DNA of 64,000 nt from Fratercula arctica (Eukaryota > Chordata > Aves > Charadriiformes > Alcidae): positions 5,816,740 through 5,880,739 of the forward strand of contig CANTUZ010000027.1 of NCBI GenBank assembly GCA_947846985.1, read 5' to 3'. Below the pieces are notes generated by a model. That model was not told where the DNA came from. It ran no database searches and was given only the letters and a program-made list of their open reading frames with translations. A program made the position numbers and the translations under genes. Positions 60,865 to 64,000 of this stretch are shown here, piece after piece; position 1 is the stretch's first letter; each line of letters opens with the position of its first letter.

Positions 60865-63800
60865 TTAAATTTAAACCTAAACACTAAACTTAAACTTTAA
60901 ACTAAACTTAAACTAAATAAACTAAAATTTAAAATTTAAACTAAAACTTTAAACTTAAAATTAAACTAAAATTTAAAACTAAACTAAAATTTAAAACTAA
61001 ACTAAAATTTAAAATTAAAATAAAAAATAAAAATTAAAATAAAAATTAAAATAAATTAAAAATAAATAAAATAATAAAATAAAATTAAAAACTAAAATTA
61101 AAATTAAAAATTAAAACTAAAAATTAAAAAATAAAATTCAAATTAAAACTAAAAACTAAAAATTAAAATAAATAAAATAAAAATTAAAAAAAAATAAAAT
61201 AAAAATTTAAAATAAAATAAAATAAAATTTAAAAATAAAATTAAAATAAAATAAAAATTAAAAATAAAATTTAAAATAAAAATAAAATAAAAATTAAAAT
61301 AAAAATATAAAATAAAATAAAATAAAATTAAAAAATTAAAATAAAAATTAAAATAAAATTAAAATAAAATTTAAAATAAAATTAAAATAAAAAATAAAAT
61401 AAAATAAAATAAAATAAAATTAAAATTAAAACTAAAAATTTAAAATTAAAATTAAAATAAAATTAAAATAAAATATAAAATAAAAAATTAAATAAAAATA
61501 AAATTATAAAATAAAAATAAAATAAATTAAAATAAAATTAAAATAAATAAAAATAAAATATTAAAATAAAAAATTTAAAATAAAATTAAAAATAAAATAA
61601 AAAAAATAAAATTAAAATAAAATTAAAATAAAATTAAAATAAAATTAAAATTAAAATAAAATATAAATTTAAAATAAAATAAAATAAAATTAAAATAATA
61701 AAATTATAAAATTAAAATTAAAAAAAATAAAATAAAAATATAAATATAAAATAAAATAAAAATTTAAAATAAAATTAAAATAAAATTAAAATAAAAATTA
61801 AAATATAAAATAAAATAAAATAAAATATAAAAATAAAATTAAAATTAAAATTTAAAATAAAATAAAATTAAAATAAAATTAAAATAAAATTAAAACTAAA
61901 AATTAAAATAAAATTAAAATAAAATTAAAATATAAAATTAAAATAAAATAAAAATTAAAATAAAATTAAAAATAAAATTAAAAATAAAATAAAATATTAA
62001 AAATAAAATTAAAATAAAAATTTAAAATTAAAATAAAAATAAAAAATAAAATATAAAAATTAAAATAAAATATAAAATAAAAATTTAAAATAAAAATAAA
62101 ATAAAATATATAAAATAAAAATTAAAATAAAATATAAAATATAAAATAAAATAAAATATTAAAATAAAATTAAAATAAAAATTAAAATATTAAAATAAAA
62201 AATTTAAAAAATAAAATAAAATAAAATATAAAATAAAATTAAAATAAAAATTAAAATTAAAATAAAATAATTAAAATAAAATAAAATATAAAATAAAATA
62301 AAATAAAATTAAAATTTAAAATAAAATTTAAAATTAAAATAAAATAAAATTAAAATAAAATTTAAAATAATAAAATTAAAATAAAAATTTAAAATAAAAT
62401 TAAAAAAAATATAAAATAAATTAAAATAAAATTTAAAATAAAATTAAAATAAAAATTATAAAATAAAAATTAAAAATAAAATATAAAATAAAATTTAAAA
62501 ATAAAATAAAATAAAATATAAAATAAAATTAAAATAAAATTATAAAATAAAATTAAAAATAAAAATTAAAATAAAATTAAAATAAAATTAATAAAATAAA
62601 ATTAAAATTAAAAATTAAAATAAAAATATAAAATAAAATTTAAAATAAAATAAAAATTAAAATTTAAAATAAAAATTAAAATAAAATTAAAATAAATAAA
62701 ATAAAAATTTAAAATAAAATATAAAATTAAAAAATTAAAATAAAATTTAAAATAAAATATTAAAATAAAATAAAATAAAATTTAAAATAAAATTTAAAAT
62801 AATAAAATAAAATTAAAAATAAATAAAAATTAAAATAAAAATTAAAATAAAATTAAAATAAAATTAAAATAAAAATTTAAAATATAAAATTTAAAATAAA
62901 ATTTAAAATAAAAATTTAAAATTAAAATAAAATAAAATTTAAAATAAAATTAAAATAAAAATTAAAATAAAATTAAAATAAAAATTTAAAATAAAATAAA
63001 ATAAAAATTTAAAATAAAATTTAAAATAAAATAAAATAAAAATTTAAAATAAAATATAAAATAAAATTTAAAAATAAAAATTAAAATAAAATTAAAAATA
63101 AAATTTAAAATAAAATATAAAATAAAAATTAAAATAAAATTAAAAATTAAAATTTAAAATAAAATTAAAATTAAAATAAATAAAATTAAAATAAAAATTA
63201 AAATTAAATAAAAAAAATTAAAATAAAATTAAAATAAAATAAAATAAAATATAAAATAAAATATAAAATAAAAATTAAAAATAAAATTAAAATTAAAATA
63301 AAATAAAAAATTAAAATAAAATATAAAATAAATAAAAATAAAATTTAAAATAAAAATTAAAATAAAATTAAAATAAAAAATAAATAAAATTAAAAATAAA
63401 ATAAAATAAAATAAAAATAAAAATTAAAATAAAATAAAAATATAAAATAAAAATATAAAATAAATATAAAATAAAAATATTAAAATAAAATTATAAAATA
63501 AAAATTAAAATAAAAATTAAATAAAATTAAAAATAAAATTAAAAATAAAATTAAAATAAAATTAAAATAAAAATTAAAATAAAATAAAAATAAAATTTAA
63601 AATAAAAATTTAAAATAAAATAAATAAATTAAAATAAAAATTAAAATAAAAAAAATAAAATTAAAATAAAATATAAAATAAAAATAATAAAAATAAAATA
63701 AAATAAAAAATAAAAATAAAATAAAAAATTATAAAATAAAAATAAAATAAAATATAAAATAAAAATAATATAAAATAAAATAAAATAAAAATTAAAATAA

Positions 63801-64000
63801 AAAATAAAATAAAAATATAAAATAAAATAAATAAAATAAAATATAAAAAAATAAAATATAAAATAAAATAAATAAAATAAAAAATTAAAATAAAAAATAT
63901 AAAATAAAAAATAAAATAAATAAAATAAAATAAAAATTAAAATAAAAATTAAAAATAAAATATAAAATAAAATTAAAATATAAAATAAATAAAATAAAAA
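60865..64000. repeat. A/T-only low-complexity tract
   Basis: Over about 200 bp the telomere motif turns into AACTTAAA-type and then into TTAAAA/TAAAA units. After about 61200 I see essentially no G or C. Units of 5-6 bases, TAAAAT and TTAAAA, dominate to the end of the window. No ORF, gene or structured feature is present. The unit size matches the telomere hexamer, which raises the possibility that this is miscalled telomere and not a true subtelomere. Confidence 0.85.

Noticed and set aside
60123..60884. LGLGLG protein on the minus strand
   Set aside because: Translation of the telomere hexamer repeat.

Overview
This window is not one continuous genomic locus. Five runs of exactly 200 N (702-901, 16117-16316, 30655-30854, 45092-45291, 58801-59000) separate six pieces of very different origin. 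This looks like contigs joined by a scaffolder with a fixed gap size. The four complete middle pieces are 13.5-15.2 kb long, about the length of single long reads. The host appears to be a bird: bird-type retroviral LTRs, a class II endogenous retrovirus, and two vertebrate genes (PPP2R1A, SMG9) in extremely GC-rich, minisatellite-filled DNA typical of the smallest avian microchromosomes. The telomere is of the vertebrate CCCTAA type.

Layout. 1-701: AT-rich avian-like DNA ending in the start of an LTR. 902-16116: a G-rich satellite with two interleaved unit lengths (about 135 and 91 bp). 16317-30654: plant DNA, with a Brassicaceae CEN180-type centromeric satellite, an almost complete Tat-lineage Ty3/gypsy LTR retrotransposon with an intact RT-RNaseH-integrase ORF and an antisense extra gene, then about 1 kb of degenerate poly-C; almost certainly contamination. 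30855-45091: avian DNA with a class II ERV on the minus strand in an LTR-int-LTR-int-LTR tandem array of exactly 5443 bp period, then ERVL-like LTR pieces. 45292-58800: the last coding exons of PPP2R1A and the first four coding exons of SMG9, same strand, about 1.4 kb apart. 59001-64000: a CCCTAA telomere array passing into a tract made almost only of A and T.

How the parts relate. PPP2R1A (PP2A scaffold subunit) and SMG9 (SMG1 kinase partner in nonsense-mediated decay) are ordinary housekeeping genes. What is unusual is their introns: each is largely a different minisatellite, and two of these repeat the neighbouring splice-acceptor sequence many times. One small PPP2R1A exon is present twice. 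The plant element and the ERV are each internally consistent elements with LTR, primer-binding site and polypurine tract, but both are broken. No new defence-like or enzymatic system was found. The most interesting signals are the amplified splice acceptors with a duplicated exon, the identical tandem ERV with two coupled matrix-like ORFs, the recombinant plant retroelement, and the telomere-to-AT transition.
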